Shown piece after piece: positions 5,174 to 5,849 of a stretch of DNA of 5,849 nucleotides. The notes beneath the pieces are model-generated. The model saw nothing but the letters and a program-made list of their open reading frames with translations, searched no databases and had not been told where the DNA came from. This DNA is from Candidatus Jordarchaeum madagascarense. GTDB lineage: Archaea; Asgardarchaeota; Jordiarchaeia; Jordiarchaeales; Jordiarchaeaceae. Numbering within the stretch: the stretch's first letter is position 1; each line of letters begins with the position of its first letter. The position numbers and the translations under genes were made by a program. The DNA lies in assembly GCA_019056875.1 (NCBI GenBank), contig DXJA01000509.1, forward strand, positions 1-5,849. Reading direction: 5' to 3'.

Positions 5174-5201
5174 TTAGAGCAGAGTAAAAAGATTGCTCTA
5201 A
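5174..5201 (+). repeat. 8-12-8 inverted repeat upstream of aCPSF1
   Basis: TTAGAGCA (5174-5181) and TGCTCTAA (5194-5201) are perfect reverse complements around a 12-base A-rich loop; G5182 and T5193 could add a wobble pair. It lies 114 bases upstream of the aCPSF1 start. It may be an operator, a leader hairpin, or the 3' hairpin of an RNA beginning near 4830. The surrounding 5101-5160 is about 22% G+C and shows no gene. A weaker stem, GCGTTTA (5028-5034) with TGAACGC (5071-5077), encloses TTCTA/TAGAA (5050-5054, 5065-5069). Confidence 0.4.
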
Positions 5202-5231
5202 TTCAATCACAGATATTATTTGAATAAGAAT

Positions 5232-5240
5232 CATTATACT
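5232..5240 (+). promoter_or_regulatory. Candidate proximal TATA box for aCPSF1
   Basis: CATTATACT would start transcription near 5260 and give a leader of about 55 bases, without the structured region upstream. A competing box (GGTATAGTA, 5292-5300) would start at about the TTG codon and would exclude the visible ribosome binding site, so it is less likely. Confidence 0.25.
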
Positions 5241-5303
5241 TCCAAAAAAACAAAATTGATACTTGTTCATTTGAAAACTGAATAAGGAATAGGTATAGTA
5301 CAA

Positions 5304-5308
5304 GGAGG
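5304..5308 (+). promoter_or_regulatory. Ribosome binding site deciding the TTG start of aCPSF1
   Basis: GGAGG (within AAGGAGGAT) is the strongest ribosome binding site in the window and lies seven bases before TTG at 5316. The reading frame is closed by TAA at 5283-5285 and contains no ATG or GTG between that stop and 5316, so TTG is the natural start. Confidence 0.8.
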
Positions 5309-5315
5309 ATACAAT

Positions 5316-5849
5316 TTGTTATCACAAGAAATTCTTAGCGAAATAAAACATTCGATTTCACGGGGAATCCCCAAAGAAGCAGATGTTACTGAAGTAGAGT
5401 TTGAAGGCCCAGAGATTGCCATATATCTTAAAAATCCAAAAATTTTAGTTGATGATAGTGAGCTTGTCAAAGAACTCGCTAAAAGTATACGTAAGAGAAT
5501 AGTAATTAGATCAGATCCCGCTGTTAGAATGCCTCAAGCCGAAGCTGCGCAAAAGATAAGAGAAATTGTTACCAAAGAAGCCGAAGTAACAACTATAGCG
5601 TTTGACGAAAATGTGGGCGAGGTTATAATTGAAGCAAAAAAGCCGGGTCTTGTGATTGGAAGAAACGGGGTCACGTTAAAAGAAATTACGAGAACTGTTC
5701 TCTGGAGACCTTCAGTGATTAGAACGCCTCCGCTCACCTCGGAAATGATACTAAAAATTAGGCACGCTCTACAGACAGAAAGTGTGTCAAGAAAGCAAAT
5801 TCTGAGAAATATTGGAAGAAAAATACATCGTCCGTTATTAGTTAAAGAT
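5316..5849 (+). CDS. aCPSF1/FttA archaeal termination ribonuclease, N-terminal KH domains (partial)
   Basis: This frame stays open for 178 codons from TTG at 5316 to the window edge, so the 3' part is missing. The product is the N-terminal region of the archaeal homologue of CPSF73, a beta-CASP ribonuclease that cleaves nascent RNA at U-rich 3' ends and drives transcription termination with RNA polymerase. The family is about 630-640 residues: two KH domains, then metallo-beta-lactamase and beta-CASP domains. Residues 1-70 form the first KH-like domain, without a clear GxxG loop. Residues about 72-145 form the second, with KPGLVIGRNGVTLKEI (109-124), whose G115-R-N-G118 is the RNA-binding loop. 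The tail RKQILRNIGRKIHRPLLVKD leads into the expected start of the nuclease domain. It is divergent from egsA, and a long upstream region with structured elements may be its leader. Confidence 0.9.
   Translation, partial: MLSQEILSEIKHSISRGIPKEADVTEVEFEGPEIAIYLKNPKILVDDSELVKELAKSIRKRIVIRSDPAVRMPQAEAAQKIREIVTKEAEVTTIAFDENVGEVIIEAKKPGLVIGRNGVTLKEITRTVLWRPSVIRTPPLTSEMILKIRHALQTESVSRKQILRNIGRKIHRPLLVKD

Noticed and set aside
1..5849. Mobile elements, CRISPR arrays, toxin-antitoxin or defence genes
   Set aside because: I found no transposase, no regularly spaced direct repeats and no terminal inverted repeats. All confident genes are housekeeping families.

Overview
The window comes from an archaeon, with roughly one third G+C by eye. 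Three genes support this. One encodes glycerol-1-phosphate dehydrogenase, which sets archaeal lipid stereochemistry. One encodes a UPF0179 protein, a family known from archaea. The third is the 5' end of the archaeal termination ribonuclease aCPSF1/FttA. A long FKBP26-type chaperone, A/T-rich TATA-like boxes and GGAG/GGTGA ribosome binding sites agree. I cannot assign a phylum. An orphan hypC implies a [NiFe] hydrogenase elsewhere in the genome.

Layout, left to right. 1-239 is a promoter region with a 7-1-7 palindrome. 240-1238 (+) is an NAD-dependent sugar-nucleotide epimerase/dehydratase/decarboxylase of the extended SDR family. A T-rich convergent gap follows, then hypC (1314-1541, -) and a CYTH/CyaB-like phosphohydrolase (1678-2217, -). 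A 272-base divergent promoter region holds a 6-5-6 inverted repeat. Next are FKBP (2490-3206, +), overlapping tail-to-tail by 20 bp with a UPF0179 gene (3187-3633, -), and the glycerol-1-phosphate dehydrogenase gene (3659-4714, -), which probably forms a two-gene operon with UPF0179. A 601-base divergent intergenic region (4715-5315) follows. The window ends inside aCPSF1 (5316 onward, +), which starts at TTG behind a perfect GGAGG.

The genes are mostly housekeeping: membrane lipid backbone synthesis, protein folding, hydrogenase maturation, sugar-nucleotide metabolism, and RNA 3'-end formation. I see no mobile element, CRISPR array, rRNA, tRNA or defence system.

The least explained part is 4830-5012, between the dehydrogenase and aCPSF1 genes. 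It is about 38% G+C by hand count, against about 22% in the 60-base blocks at 4741-4800 and 5101-5160. It can fold as a compact three-way junction followed by two long interrupted hairpins. It may be an unrecognised structured RNA, either free-standing or part of a long aCPSF1 leader. This is inference from hand folding only.
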